Below, one piece after another: positions 33,835 through 45,827 of a stretch of DNA of 64,000 nucleotides. The DNA is taken from NCBI GenBank assembly GCA_032622095.1, contig CP136063.1, positions 91,121,980 through 91,185,979 on the forward strand, read 5' to 3'. The position numbers were made by a program, and so were the translations under genes. Below the pieces are notes generated by a model. It saw only the letters and a program-made list of their open reading frames with translations, ran no database searches and was not told the origin of the DNA. The DNA comes from Siphonodentalium dalli. Taxonomy: Eukaryota; Mollusca; Scaphopoda; Gadilida; Siphonodentaliidae. The first letter of the stretch is position 1. Each line of letters begins with the position of its first letter.

Positions 33835-34204
33835 CATATTATCGTTGATACATTGTTGTGTTTACGTTATATTATATTACATGTGTATATTATTTATTAA
33901 TACATCAAATCAAAATCAATAAAGAGCAACCCAGTTTCTTTAAACAAACATCTCATAATCCCCTCACACCTCCTAATTACAACAATTTTTAGGTGGGCGG
34001 GTTGTCCCAGAGTGAAACGGGTGGGTTAATTGTCTCAGGGGCGGATAAATGGGCTAAATTTTCCCAATTTCCGAGCAATGGTAAAATGGGGAATTTCCAA
34101 TGTTCCCTTTGTCCTATATTTAACGTAAAGGAGGCACATATATAATATTGTCATAAAGGGGGAGTTCAAGGAGGCCAGCGGAGCGCGTTACAGGCCCCTG
34201 TGCT
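33835..34204. other. Left flank of the tandem array
   Basis: Non-coding, with a GGGCGGG-containing stretch near 33993-34040. The last bases before the array are CCCCTGTGCT, which differ from the sequence preceding later units. Confidence 0.6.
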
Positions 34205-34225
34205 GTGGCCAGACCTGGTACAGTG

Positions 34226-34795
34226 GTAGTAGGCCTACTAGTCAGGTCAGGTACATCCTGAATTCCACTATTATAGTGGTATTCCACTATTATAGTGTTA
34301 TATGACTATAACATATTCACGTTTCCTGTATTTGTATTGGGAATAGAGGACGGCGCACACCAGTGCACAGCCAAATTTCACACTTAACAATATCGCAGTG
34401 AATGAACAGTCTTCAGACAAAATTTGTTGTGCAATCTTTTGCGCCAACTTTGTTATTCAATAATATTACTAATATAAGCCTTTCTAAATGACAATATCAG
34501 GATAACTCTTGAAATCGCTCCTTCATAACAACATTTAAACTAAATGAATGTTAATTGAGTTGCTTATTCAAGTTATTGTGTTGTTATGATTAATCATTCT
34601 CCTGGACAAAATTTATGTATAATACCGAATTAGTGCGACACTGATTTTCAAGAATTTGTGTGAACTATGATTTTGGATTATCCCTCTTTTATAAATTTCA
34701 CAAAACAGTAATGGTCATATACCACTATAATACTATATATTATACCACTATAATAGTGGAATTCAGGATGTGCCTGACCTGCTAGTAGTCTAGTC
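34226..34795. mobile_element. MITE with about 75-bp terminal inverted repeats, unit 1
   Basis: CAGGTCAGGTACATCCTGAA then TTCCACTATTATAGTGG and TATATGAC at the left face GTCATATACCACTATAA, CCACTATAATAGTGGAA and TTCAGGATGTGCCTGACCTG at the right. CCAGAC occurs just outside both ends and might be a target duplication. No coding sequence. Copies at 37273-37842, 39703-40272 and 42749-43318. Confidence 0.8.
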
Positions 34796-34839
34796 TCTGG
34801 ACCAGACAACAGACTGTCAAGTGCAGGAAAGCAGATTTA

Positions 34840-36331
34840 TTACAAAAATTGGAAGTCCAAGGGAATAGTATATCTTCAATTATCTTGGAGATTTAGTAAA
34901 AAATTAAGGAACTTTTCATTCACCAGAGTCACTTTTTGACCAGTATGGAGCAAAAACTGATTTTCTTACATTGCATGCTATGAAGAAACAAGCAGAACTG
35001 AATTTGATATTTCCAATTGATAAATTAAAAATTCCTTGAAGACCTTATATTCAGGGTTCGCGCTACCACTTGCCAAATTTGCCAATGGCAAAAATAATTC
35101 ACATTTGGCAAAACATATTTTTGTTTGGCAAAAGTTTTGGCAGGTCACTTTTTAATTCCTGAAGAAAGTTGAAAAATATTGGTCCATCAATACCATTCAT
35201 TTTAGGAAACTCTTATACAATATAATTATATTAGTGGTGTTTTATATGGTTTAGGAACAGTTAACACCTCTATTAAGATGAAGTTAATCCGATAGCATTG
35301 GTATTGATGGGTGGAGGGATTACCCGTATTTTATGTGGTGGTGGTGTTTACATAGCTAATCCTCTTGCAATGTGATGTGCCCTTCTGATGAAGCGACCCT
35401 TGTATCATATTATTGTTCGGTGATTGATTTATTGTTGTATGATAAACCACGAAAGAGATGCGAGTATATTATTAACTAAATGCTTTGTTATCGATATCAA
35501 CGTCGTTCAAACCGCGAGTGTCGAAACATAAGATCCAATCAAGTTTACAGAAAATGATACTATCAGAGATAACATTTGGCAAATTCTATAAGAATTTGGC
35601 AAAATATATTTTCATTTGGCAAATAATTTGGCAAAAGTAAATTTCGGTCCAGCGCGGACCCTGCTTATATTCCACAAGAAATTGCTATTCTTTTGAAATC
35701 TACAAAAGGAGCCATGGATATATACAATGTTATCTCAAGAAATCTTGAAAAGTCCACAAAACCAATTGAAAAATGGGCCAATGAACTGACAATTCAGTCC
35801 ATGAATGACCAGTACTGGGAAAAAATCTTCGCAATCCCATTTCAGACCACCAATGATAGTAATCTATGCTGGTTACAGTATAAAATTTTGAATAGAATCC
35901 TCAGTACAAATCATTATTTGAAAAAGATCAAGATCACAGATAATAGTTTATGTCAGCGATGTAAAGCTGACGATGAAACAATTAAGCACATATTCTGGGA
36001 CTGCCCCAAAGTAAAGGTTTTTTATGAAAAAATGTCAAATTGGTTCTTAACTTATGGAGTTAGGCTGACAAAATCTGCTTCTACCTTTATTTTAGGGATT
36101 TCAGGAAAAGAAAATTATACCTTGAATTATTTAAATCTGATTTTGAAGAGATATATCTATAATAATAAATTTGCAAATTGTGAACTCACTACTGAAGGAG
36201 CCCTCAGAATGATAATACATCAATTAAAGGCAGAGCAGTTTGCATCAAAGGTGAATTTCAAAAGTCATCATTTTGAAAAAGACTGGGGTCTACTATTGGG
36301 ATTATTGAAAGACAAAGATAAGACTCCCTAA
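34840..36331 (+). pseudogene. L1/Tx1-type LINE ORF2 C-terminal fragment, unit 1 (interrupted)
   Basis: The translated tail contains W-L-Q-Y-K-I-L-N-R-I-L then L-C-Q-R-C followed by K-H-I-F-W-D-C-P. That is a C-x2-C-x8-H-x4-C knuckle, with its 'W.QYKI..R' preamble, as at the C terminus of L1/Tx1-clade ORF2 proteins. No endonuclease or polymerase domain is present. Upstream in the same frame are TAA (34905-34907) and TGA (35037-35039), plus an earlier frameshift. The last roughly 210 codons are open, beginning inside the frame without a clear ATG (first Met codon at 35714). A hAT-like element splits it at 35052-35663. It is a dead 5'-truncated relic. Confidence 0.8.
35052..35663. mobile_element. 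Non-autonomous hAT-like element (612 bp), unit 1
   Basis: Ends CAGGGTTCGCGCT and AGCGCGGACCCTG are 13-bp inverted repeats with one mismatch. CTTATATT is duplicated on both sides (35044-35051 and 35664-35671), and the empty site in unit 2 has it once. TTTGGCAAA-type words repeat subterminally, as transposase-binding motifs often do. No transposase frame is present. Confidence 0.93.
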
Positions 36332-37272
36332 TCATAATTTTATTTCTTTTTCTTCGAAGAAATTAAAATCGGACAGGGATACTCCATTATCAAAATATGA
36401 AAAGGGATGCAAACATTCATTCTATTTCGTTCCATCATCAATTCCGTGAATTGAATATGAGATATTGCGAACGCGCATGCGCACACCGTGGTCGTCACTT
36501 TTTTGCGACCCTCCATTGATTCTATCACTTCATAGAATCACAATTAAACTTCACCTTCACTGGTGAAGTCTCGTTTAATTTTTGTGTGTAATAAAAAAAA
36601 AATGAGTTTACTGAATTGAAACAAAACATAATTTTTTTTTGCTATGTTCATTTTTTTAAAGTGGTTAATACTGAGTGAGTGAATGTGAGTGCAAGAGAAT
36701 GTGAGAAAGTGAATGATAGAATATACTTTGTGTTGAGTGTGAGCCAAACGGGTACGTTCATTGTGATTATTATATTGTTCATATTATTATTATTAAGCCT
36801 AAAAAAAAAATACCTTTGTTTCCCCTAACGGAGCTGAAAAATATAGGTGCGGGCGGGCGGGATTTTTTTTTTTTTTTTTTTTTGGAAATCTCCCAAAAGT
36901 TCTCACTTTCCCATGTATATATACATGTCAGGTGTGATTTGAATGCTGGGAGCATCATATTATGATATTGGAAGGAGATCAGCAAGACACAACTTCACAA
37001 GGCATAAAATAGAATAGCATAGTATTTATTTGTATTTAAAATCACAAAGTACAATAAAAATTAAATATTCAATACCAATTCAATCAAAAATATTCTATAC
37101 CAACATATGCTACCATTTTCACTTTAAAAGTGTTTAAAATATCGCCAACAAAACACTTCTTTTCAACGTTAAACGTTTCCTTTGAATCCATGTCCAAACT
37201 ACATTTAACGACAATGTTGTCCGCAAAACCTGTATGGTGTTCTTGAAACACGTGGCCAGACCTGGTACAGTG

Positions 37273-37842
37273 GTAGTAGGCCTATTAGTCAGGTCAGGTA
37301 CATCCTGAATTCCACTATTATAGTGGTATTCCACTATTATAGTGTTATATGACTATAACATATTCACGTTTCCTGTATTTGTATTGGGAATAGAGGACGG
37401 CGCACACCAGTGCACAGCCAAATTTCACACTTAACAATATCGCAGTGAATGAACAGTCTTCAGACAAAATTTGTTGTGCAATCTTTTGCGCCAACTTTGT
37501 TATTCAATAATATTACTAATATAAGCCTTTCTAAATGACAATATCAGGATAACTCTTGAAATCGCTCCTTCATAACAACATTTAAACTAAATGAATGTTA
37601 ATTGAGTTGCTTATTCAAGTTATTGTGTTGTTATGATTAATCATTCTCCTGGACAAAATTTATGTATAATACCGAATTAGTGCGACACTGATTTTCAAGA
37701 ATTTGTGTGAACTATGATTTTGGATTATCCCTCTTTTATAAATTTCACAAAACAGTAATGGTCATATACCACTATAATACTATATATTATACCACTATAA
37801 TAGTGGAATTCAGGATGTGCCTGACCTGCTAGTAGTCTAGTC
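37273..37842. mobile_element. MITE with long inverted repeats, unit 2
   Basis: Same element as at 34226-34795. Confidence 0.8.
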
Positions 37843-37886
37843 TCTGGACCAGACAACAGACTGTCAAGTGCAGGAAAGCAGATTTA

Positions 37887-38758
37887 TTACAAAAATTGGA
37901 AGTCCAAGGGAATAGTATATCTTCAATTATCTTGGAGATTTAGTAAAAAATTAAGGAACTTTTCATTCACCAGAGTCACTTTTTGACCAGTATGGAGCAA
38001 AAACTGATTTTCTTACATTGCATGCTATGAAGAAACAAGCAGAACTGAATTTGATATTTCCAATTGATAAATTAAAAATTCCTTGAAGACCTTATATTCC
38101 ACAAGAAATTGCTATTCTTTTGAAATCTACAAAAGGAGCCATGGATATATACAATGTTATCTCAAGAAATCTTGAAAAGTCCACAAAACCAATTGAAAAA
38201 TGGGCCAATGAACTGACAATTCAGTCCATGAATGACCAGTACTGGGAAAAAATCTTCGCAATCCCATTTCAGACCACCAATGATAGTAATCTATGCTGGT
38301 TACAGTATAAAATTTTGAATAGAATCCTCAGTACAAATCATTATTTGAAAAAGATCAAGATCACAGATAATAGTTTATGTCAGCGATGTAAAGCTGACGA
38401 TGAAACAATTAAGCACATATTCTGGGACTGCCCCAAAGTAAAGGTTTTTTATGAAAAAATGTCAAATTGGTTCTTAACTTATGGAGTTAGGCTGACAAAA
38501 TCTGCTTCTACCTTTATTTTAGGGATTTCAGGAAAAGAAAATTATACCTTGAATTATTTAAATCTGATTTTGAAGAGATATATCTATAATAATAAATTTG
38601 CAAATTGTGAACTCACTACTGAAGGAGCCCTCAGAATGATAATACATCAATTAAAGGCAGAGCAGTTTGCATCAAAGGTGAATTTCAAAAGTCATCATTT
38701 TGAAAAAGACTGGGGTCTACTATTGGGATTATTGAAAGACAAAGATAAGACTCCCTAA
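37887..38758 (+). pseudogene. L1/Tx1-type LINE ORF2 C-terminal fragment, unit 2 (uninterrupted)
   Basis: The only unit in which the LINE tail is continuous. In-frame stops are TAA 37952-37954 and TGA 38084-38086; the TGA sits where I-P-W-R-P-Y would be expected, so one base change explains it. After it the frame is open to 38758 with the CCHC knuckle intact. The match across the hAT target shows the insertion landed inside this relic. Confidence 0.8.
38091..38098. other. Empty hAT target site (CTTATATT, single copy)
   Basis: The other three units carry a 612-bp insertion here with the eight bases duplicated. No footprint is present, so this is either the ancestral state or a perfect loss. 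Confidence 0.93.
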
Positions 38759-39702
38759 TCATAATTTTATTTCTTTTTCTTCGAAGAAATTAAAATCGGA
38801 CAGGGATACTCCATTATCAAAATATGAAAAGGGATGCAAACATTCATTCTATTTCGTTCCATCATCAATTCCGTGAATTGAATATGAGATATTGCGAACG
38901 CGCATGCGCACACCGTGGTCGTCACTTTTTTGCGACCCTCCATTGATTCTATCACTTCATAGAATCACAATTAAACTTCACCTTCACTGGTGAAGTCTCG
39001 TTTAATTTTTGTGTGTAATAAAAAAAAAATGAGTTTACTGAATTGAAACAAAACATAATTTTTTTTTGCTATGTTCATTTTTTTAAAGTGGTTAATACTG
39101 AGTGAGTGAATGTGAGTGCAAGAGAATGTGAGAAAGTGAATGATAGAATATACTTTGTGTTGAGTGTGAGCCAAACGGGTACGTTCATTGTGATTATTAT
39201 ATTGTTCATATTATTATTATTAAGCCTAAAAAAAAATACCTTTGTTTCCCCTAACGGAGCTGAAAAATATAGGTGCGGGCGGGCGGGCGGGATTTTTTTT
39301 TTTTTTTTTTTTTGGAAATCTCCCAAAAGTTCTCACTTTCCCATGTATATATACATGTCAGGTGTGATTTGAATGCTGGGAGCATCATATTATGATATTG
39401 GAAGGAGATCAGCAAGACACAACTTCACAAGGCATAAAATAGAATAGCATAGTATTTATTTGTATTTAAAATCACAAAGTACAATAAAAAGTAAATATTC
39501 AATACCAATTCAATCAAAAATATTCTATACCAACATATGCTACCATTTTCACTTTAAAAGTGTTTAAAATATCGCCAACAAAACACTTCTTTTCAACGTT
39601 AAACGTTTCCTTTGAATCCATGTCCAAACTACATTTAACGACAATGTTGTCCGCAAAACCTGTATGGTGTTCTTGAAACACGTGGCCAGACCTGGTACAG
39701 TG

Positions 39703-40272
39703 GTAGTAGGCCTACTAGTCAGGTCAGGTACATCCTGAATTCCACTATTATAGTGGTATTCCACTATTATAGTGTTATATGACTATAACATATTCACGTT
39801 TCCTGTATTTGTATTGGGAATAGAGGACGGCGCACACCAGTGCACAGCCAAATTTCACACTTAACAATATCGCAGTGAATGAACAGTCTTCAGACAAAAT
39901 TTGTTGTGCAATCTTTTGCGCCAACTTTGTTATTCAATAATATTACTAATATAAGCCTTTCTAAATGACAATATCAGGATAACTCTTGAAATCGCTCCTT
40001 CATAACAACATTTAAACTAAATGAATGTTAATTGAGTTGCTTATTCAAGTTATTGTGTTGTTATGATTAATCATTCTCCTGGACAAAATTTATGTATAAT
40101 ACCGAATTAGTGCGACACTGATTTTCAAGAATTTGTGTGAACTATGATTTTGGATTATCCCTCTTTTATAAATTTCACAAAACAGTAATGGTCATATACC
40201 ACTATAATACTATATATTATACCACTATAATAGTGGAATTCAGGATGTGCCTGACCTGCTAGTAGTCTAGTC
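39703..40272. mobile_element. MITE with long inverted repeats, unit 3
   Basis: Same element as at 34226-34795. Confidence 0.8.
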
Positions 40273-40316
40273 TCTGGACCAGACAACAGACTGTCAAGTG
40301 CAGGAAAGCAGATTTA

Positions 40317-41808
40317 TTACAAAAATTGGAAGTCCAAGGGAATAGTATATCTTCAATTATCTTGGAGATTTAGTAAAAAATTAAGGAACTTTTCATTCAC
40401 CAGAGTCACTTTTTGACCAGTATGGAGCAAAAACTGATTTTCTTACATTGCATGCTATGAAGAAACAAGCAGAACTGAATTTGATATTTCCAATTGATAA
40501 ATTAAAAATTCCTTGAAGACCTTATATTCAGGGTTCGCGCTACCACTTGCCAAATTTGCCAATGGCAAAAATAATTCACATTTGGCAAAACATATTTTTG
40601 TTTGGCAAAAGTTTTGGCAGGTCACTTTTTAATTCCTGAAGAAAGTTGAAAAATATTGGTCCATCAATACCATTCATTTTAGGAAACTCTTATACAATAT
40701 AATTATATTAGTGGTGTTTTATATGGTTTAGGAACAGTTAACACCTCTATTAAGATGAAGTTAATCCGATAGCATTGGTATTGATGGGTGGAGGGATTAC
40801 CCGTATTTTATGTGGTGGTGGTGTTTACATAGCTAATCCTCTTGCAATGTGATGTGCCCTTCTGATGAAGCGACCCTTGTATCATATTATTGTTCGGTGA
40901 TTGATTTATTGTTGTATGATAAACCACGAAAGAGATGCGAGTATATTATTAACTAAATGCTTTGTTATCGATATCAACGTCGTTCAAACCGCGAGTGTCG
41001 AAACATAAGATCCAATCAAGTTTACAGAAAATGATACTATCAGAGATAACATTTGGCAAATTCTATAAGAATTTGGCAAAATATATTTTCATTTGGCAAA
41101 TAATTTGGCAAAAGTAAATTTCGGTCCAGCGCGGACCCTGCTTATATTCCACAAGAAATTGCTATTCTTTTGAAATCTACAAAAGGAGCCATGGATATAT
41201 ACAATGTTATCTCAAGAAATCTTGAAAAGTCCACAAAACCAATTGAAAAATGGGCCAATGAACTGACAATTCAGTCCATGAATGACCAGTACTGGGAAAA
41301 AATCTTCGCAATCCCATTTCAGACCACCAATGATAGTAATCTATGCTGGTTACAGTATAAAATTTTGAATAGAATCCTCAGTACAAATCATTATTTGAAA
41401 AAGATCAAGATCACAGATAATAGTTTATGTCAGCGATGTAAAGCTGACGATGAAACAATTAAGCACATATTCTGGGACTGCCCCAAAGTAAAGGTTTTTT
41501 ATGAAAAAATGTCAAATTGGTTCTTAACTTATGGAGTTAGGCTGACAAAATCTGCTTCTACCTTTATTTTAGGGATTTCAGGAAAAGAAAATTATACCTT
41601 GAATTATTTAAATCTGATTTTGAAGAGATATATCTATAATAATAAATTTGCAAATTGTGAACTCACTACTGAAGGAGCCCTCAGAATGATAATACATCAA
41701 TTAAAGGCAGAGCAGTTTGCATCAAAGGTGAATTTCAAAAGTCATCATTTTGAAAAAGACTGGGGTCTACTATTGGGATTATTGAAAGACAAAGATAAGA
41801 CTCCCTAA
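40317..41808 (+). pseudogene. L1/Tx1-type LINE ORF2 C-terminal fragment, unit 3 (interrupted)
   Basis: Same relic as unit 1, with the same two stops and the same hAT-like interruption. The 3' open part encodes the same protein as the other units, so the copies have not diverged. Confidence 0.8.
40529..41140. mobile_element. Non-autonomous hAT-like element (612 bp), unit 3
   Basis: Same length, ends and target (CTTATATT at 40521-40528 and 41141-41148) as in unit 1. Confidence 0.93.
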
Positions 41809-42748
41809 TCATAATTTTATTTCTTTTTCTTCGAAGAAATTAAAATCGGACAGGGATACTCCATTATCAAAATATGAAAAGGGATGCAAACATTCATTCT
41901 ATTTCGTTCCATCATCAATTCCGTGAATTGAATATGAGATATTGCGAACGCGCATGCGCACACCGTGGTCGTCACTTTTTTGCGACCCTCCATTGATTCT
42001 ATCACTTCATAGAATCACAATTAAACTTCACCTTCACTGGTGAAGTCTCGTTTAATTTTTGTGTGTAATAAAAAAAAAATGAGTTTACTGAATTGAAACA
42101 AAACATAATTTTTTTTTGCTATGTTCATTTTTTTAAAGTGGTTAATACTGAGTGAGTGAATGTGAGTGCAAGAGAATGTGAGAAAGTGAATGATAGAATA
42201 TACTTTGTGTTGAGTGTGAGCCAAACGGGTACGTTCATTGTGATTATTATATTGTTCATATTATTATTATTAAGCCTAAAAAAAAAATACCTTTGTTTCC
42301 CCTAACGGAGCTGAAAAATATAGGTGCGGGCGGGCGGGATTTTTTTTAATTTTTTTTTTGGAAATCTCCCAAAAGTTCTCACTTTCCCATGTATATATAC
42401 ATGTCAGGTGTGATTTGAATGCTGGGAGCATCATATTATGATATTGGAAGGAGATCAGCAAGACACAACTTCACAAGGCATAAAATAGAATAGCATAGTA
42501 TTTATTTGTATTTAAAATCACAAAGTACAATAAAAAGTAAATATTCAATACCAATTCAATCAAAAATATTCTATACCAACATATGCTACCATTTTCACTT
42601 TAAAAGTGTTTAAAATATCGCCAACAAAACACTTCTTTTCAACGTTAAACGTTTCCTTTGAATCCATGTCCAAACTACATTTAACGACAATGTTGTCCGC
42701 AAAACCTGTATGGTGTTCTTGAAACACGTGGCCAGACCTGGTACAGTG

Positions 42749-43318
42749 GTAGTAGGCCTATTAGTCAGGTCAGGTACATCCTGAATTCCACTATTATAGT
42801 GGTATTCCACTATTATAGTGTTATATGACTATAACATATTCACGTTTCCTGTATTTGTATTGGGAATAGAGGACGGCGCACACCAGTGCACAGCCAAATT
42901 TCACACTTAACAATATCGCAGTGAATGAACAGTCTTCAGACAAAATTTGTTGTGCAATCTTTTGCGCCAACTTTGTTATTCAATAATATTACTAATATAA
43001 GCCTTTCTAAATGACAATATCAGGATAACTCTTGAAATCGCTCCTTCATAACAACATTTAAACTAAATGAATGTTAATTGAGTTGCTTATTCAAGTTATT
43101 GTGTTGTTATGATTAATCATTCTCCTGGACAAAATTTATGTATAATACCGAATTAGTGCGACACTGATTTTCAAGAATTTGTGTGAACTATGATTTTGGA
43201 TTATCCCTCTTTTATAAATTTCACAAAACAGTAATGGTCATATACCACTATAATACTATATATTATACCACTATAATAGTGGAATTCAGGATGTGCCTGA
43301 CCTGCTAGTAGTCTAGTC
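42749..43318. mobile_element. MITE with long inverted repeats, unit 4
   Basis: Same element as at 34226-34795. Confidence 0.8.
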
Positions 43319-43362
43319 TCTGGACCAGACAACAGACTGTCAAGTGCAGGAAAGCAGATTTA

Positions 43363-44854
43363 TTACAAAAATTGGAAGTCCAAGGGAATAGTATATCTTC
43401 AATTATCTTGGAGATTTAGTAAAAAATTAAGGAACTTTTCATTCACCAGAGTCACTTTTTGACCAGTATGGAGCAAAAACTGATTTTCTTACATTGCATG
43501 CTATGAAGAAACAAGCAGAACTGAATTTGATATTTCCAATTGATAAATTAAAAATTCCTTGAAGACCTTATATTCAGGGTTCGCGCTACCACTTGCCAAA
43601 TTTGCCAATGGCAAAAATAATTCACATTTGGCAAAACATATTTTTGTTTGGCAAAAGTTTTGGCAGGTCACTTTTTAATTCCTGAAGAAAGTTGAAAAAT
43701 ATTGGTCCATCAATACCATTCATTTTAGGAAACTCTTATACAATATAATTATATTAGTGGTGTTTTATATGGTTTAGGAACAGTTAACACCTCTATTAAG
43801 ATGAAGTTAATCCGATAGCATTGGTATTGATGGGTGGAGGGATTACCCGTATTTTATGTGGTGGTGGTGTTTACATAGCTAATCCTCTTGCAATGTGATG
43901 TGCCCTTCTGATGAAGCGACCCTTGTATCATATTATTGTTCGGTGATTGATTTATTGTTGTATGATAAACCACGAAAGAGATGCGAGTATATTATTAACT
44001 AAATGCTTTGTTATCGATATCAACGTCGTTCAAACCGCGAGTGTCGAAACATAAGATCCAATCAAGTTTACAGAAAATGATACTATCAGAGATAACATTT
44101 GGCAAATTCTATAAGAATTTGGCAAAATATATTTTCATTTGGCAAATAATTTGGCAAAAGTAAATTTCGGTCCAGCGCGGACCCTGCTTATATTCCACAA
44201 GAAATTGCTATTCTTTTGAAATCTACAAAAGGAGCCATGGATATATACAATGTTATCTCAAGAAATCTTGAAAAGTCCACAAAACCAATTGAAAAATGGG
44301 CCAATGAACTGACAATTCAGTCCATGAATGACCAGTACTGGGAAAAAATCTTCGCAATCCCATTTCAGACCACCAATGATAGTAATCTATGCTGGTTACA
44401 GTATAAAATTTTGAATAGAATCCTCAGTACAAATCATTATTTGAAAAAGATCAAGATCACAGATAATAGTTTATGTCAGCGATGTAAAGCTGACGATGAA
44501 ACAATTAAGCACATATTCTGGGACTGCCCCAAAGTAAAGGTTTTTTATGAAAAAATGTCAAATTGGTTCTTAACTTATGGAGTTAGGCTGACAAAATCTG
44601 CTTCTACCTTTATTTTAGGGATTTCAGGAAAAGAAAATTATACCTTGAATTATTTAAATCTGATTTTGAAGAGATATATCTATAATAATAAATTTGCAAA
44701 TTGTGAACTCACTACTGAAGGAGCCCTCAGAATGATAATACATCAATTAAAGGCAGAGCAGTTTGCATCAAAGGTGAATTTCAAAAGTCATCATTTTGAA
44801 AAAGACTGGGGTCTACTATTGGGATTATTGAAAGACAAAGATAAGACTCCCTAA
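43363..44854 (+). pseudogene. L1/Tx1-type LINE ORF2 C-terminal fragment, unit 4 (interrupted)
   Basis: Same relic as in units 1 and 3, split by the hAT-like insert at 43575-44186. The C-terminal knuckle region is open. Confidence 0.8.
43575..44186. mobile_element. Non-autonomous hAT-like element (612 bp), unit 4
   Basis: CTTATATT duplicated at 43567-43574 and 44187-44194; ends as in unit 1. Confidence 0.93.
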
Positions 44855-45546
44855 TCATAATTTTATTTCTTTTTCTTCGAAGAAATTAAAATCGGACAGG
44901 GATACTCCATTATCAAAATATGAAAAGGGATGCAAACATTCATTCTATTTCGTTCCATCATCAATTCCGTGAATTGAATATGAGATATTGCGAACGCGCA
45001 TGCGCACACCGTGGTCGTCACTTTTTTGCGACCCTCCATTGATTCTATCACTTCATAGAATCACAATTAAACTTCACCTTCACTGGTGAAGTCTCGTTTA
45101 ATTTTTGTGTGTAATAAAAAAAAAATGAGTTTACTGAATTGAAACAAAACATAATTTTTTTTTGCTATGTTCATTTTTTTAAAGTGGTTAATACTGAGTG
45201 AGTGAATGTGAGTGCAAGAGAATGTGAGAAAGTGAATGATAGAATATACTTTGTGTTGAGTGTGAGCCAAACGGGTACGTTCATTGTGATTATTATATTG
45301 TTCATATTATTATTATTAAGCCTAAAAAAAAAATACCTTTGTTTCCCCTAACGGAGCTGAAAAATATAGGTGCGGGCGGGCGGGATTTTTTTTTTTTTTT
45401 TTTTTGGAAATCTCCCAAAAGTTCTCACTTTCCCATGTATATATACATGTCAGGTGTGATTTGAATGCTGGGAGCATCATATTATGATATTGGAAGGAGA
45501 TCAGCAAGACACAACTTCACAAGGCATAAAATAGAATAGCATAGTA

Positions 45547-45552
45547 TTTATT
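45547..45552 (-). promoter_or_regulatory. AATAAA polyadenylation signal (candidate)
   Basis: On the minus strand AATAAA lies about 55 bases beyond the stop of the 45606-45827 frame. The signal is copied in each array unit. Confidence 0.4.
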
Positions 45553-45605
45553 TGTATTTAAAATCACAAAGTACAATAAAAAGTAAATATTCAATACCAA
45601 TTCAA

Positions 45606-45827
45606 TCAAAAATATTCTATACCAACATATGCTACCATTTTCACTTTAAAAGTGTTTAAAATATCGCCAACAAAACACTTCTTTTCAACGTTAAACGTTT
45701 CCTTTGAATCCATGTCCAAACTACATTTAACGACAATGTTGTCCGCAAAACCTGTATGGTGTTCTTGAAACACGTGTAAAAACTTCTTAGCATGTGAAAC
45801 TACGGTAAATTTGTTTACCACGTCCAT
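45606..45827 (-). CDS. Unrecognised 73-aa frame, source of the array's right edge
   Basis: The minus-strand frame from ATG at 45827 reads M-D-V-V-N-K-F-T-V-V-S-H-A-K-K-F-L then D-N-I-V-V-K-C-S-L-D-M-D-S-K-E-T and ends in TGA, with AATAAA downstream. The composition looks protein-like but I recognise no domain. It might be a small gene, a last exon or a transposon piece. The tandem duplication broke inside this frame: units 1-3 keep only the part 3' of CACGTG, and only the right flank retains the start. An 11-codon in-frame extension upstream of the chosen ATG also exists. Confidence 0.35.
   Translation of the reverse strand: MDVVNKFTVVSHAKKFLHVFQEHHTGFADNIVVKCSLDMDSKETFNVEKKCFVGDILNTFKVKMVAYVGIEYF

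Larger units (their letters stand above)
34205..37251. repeat. Tandem array unit 1 (3047 bp)
   Basis: First of four near-identical head-to-tail units. It begins GTGGCCAGACCTGG and contains, in order, a MITE (34226-34795), a LINE ORF2 tail split by a hAT-like insertion (35052-35663), a poly(T)/(CGGG) tract near 36850-36885, and a minus-strand copy of the 3' part of the 45606-45827 frame. It carries CTACTAG at about 34236 and AAAAATTAAAT at about 37056, which differ from other units. Confidence 0.95.
37252..39681. repeat. Tandem array unit 2 (2430 bp; lacks the hAT-like insert)
   Basis: Same organisation as unit 1 but with the empty target GACCTTATATTCCACAAG at about 38089-38106. It carries CTATTAG at its start and a CGGG run one repeat longer (about 39275-39291). 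Confidence 0.95.
39682..42727. repeat. Tandem array unit 3 (3046 bp)
   Basis: Contains the hAT-like insert (40529-41140). It shares CTACTAG with unit 1 but AAAAAGTAAAT with units 2 and 4. The poly(T) run is broken by AA at about 42349. Confidence 0.95.
42728..45773. repeat. Tandem array unit 4 (3046 bp)
   Basis: Contains the hAT-like insert and has CTATTAG like unit 2. Its right edge runs into unique sequence after CACGTG. GTG is shared by the left edge (GTGGCC) and right edge (CACGTG), a 3-bp microhomology at the duplication junction. Confidence 0.95.

Noticed and set aside
35693-36331. An intact 212-aa gene repeated four times
   Set aside because: It has no ATG at its apparent start, in-frame stops and a frameshift occur just upstream, and it matches only the C-terminal end of a LINE ORF2, so it is a relic multiplied by tandem duplication rather than a gene family.
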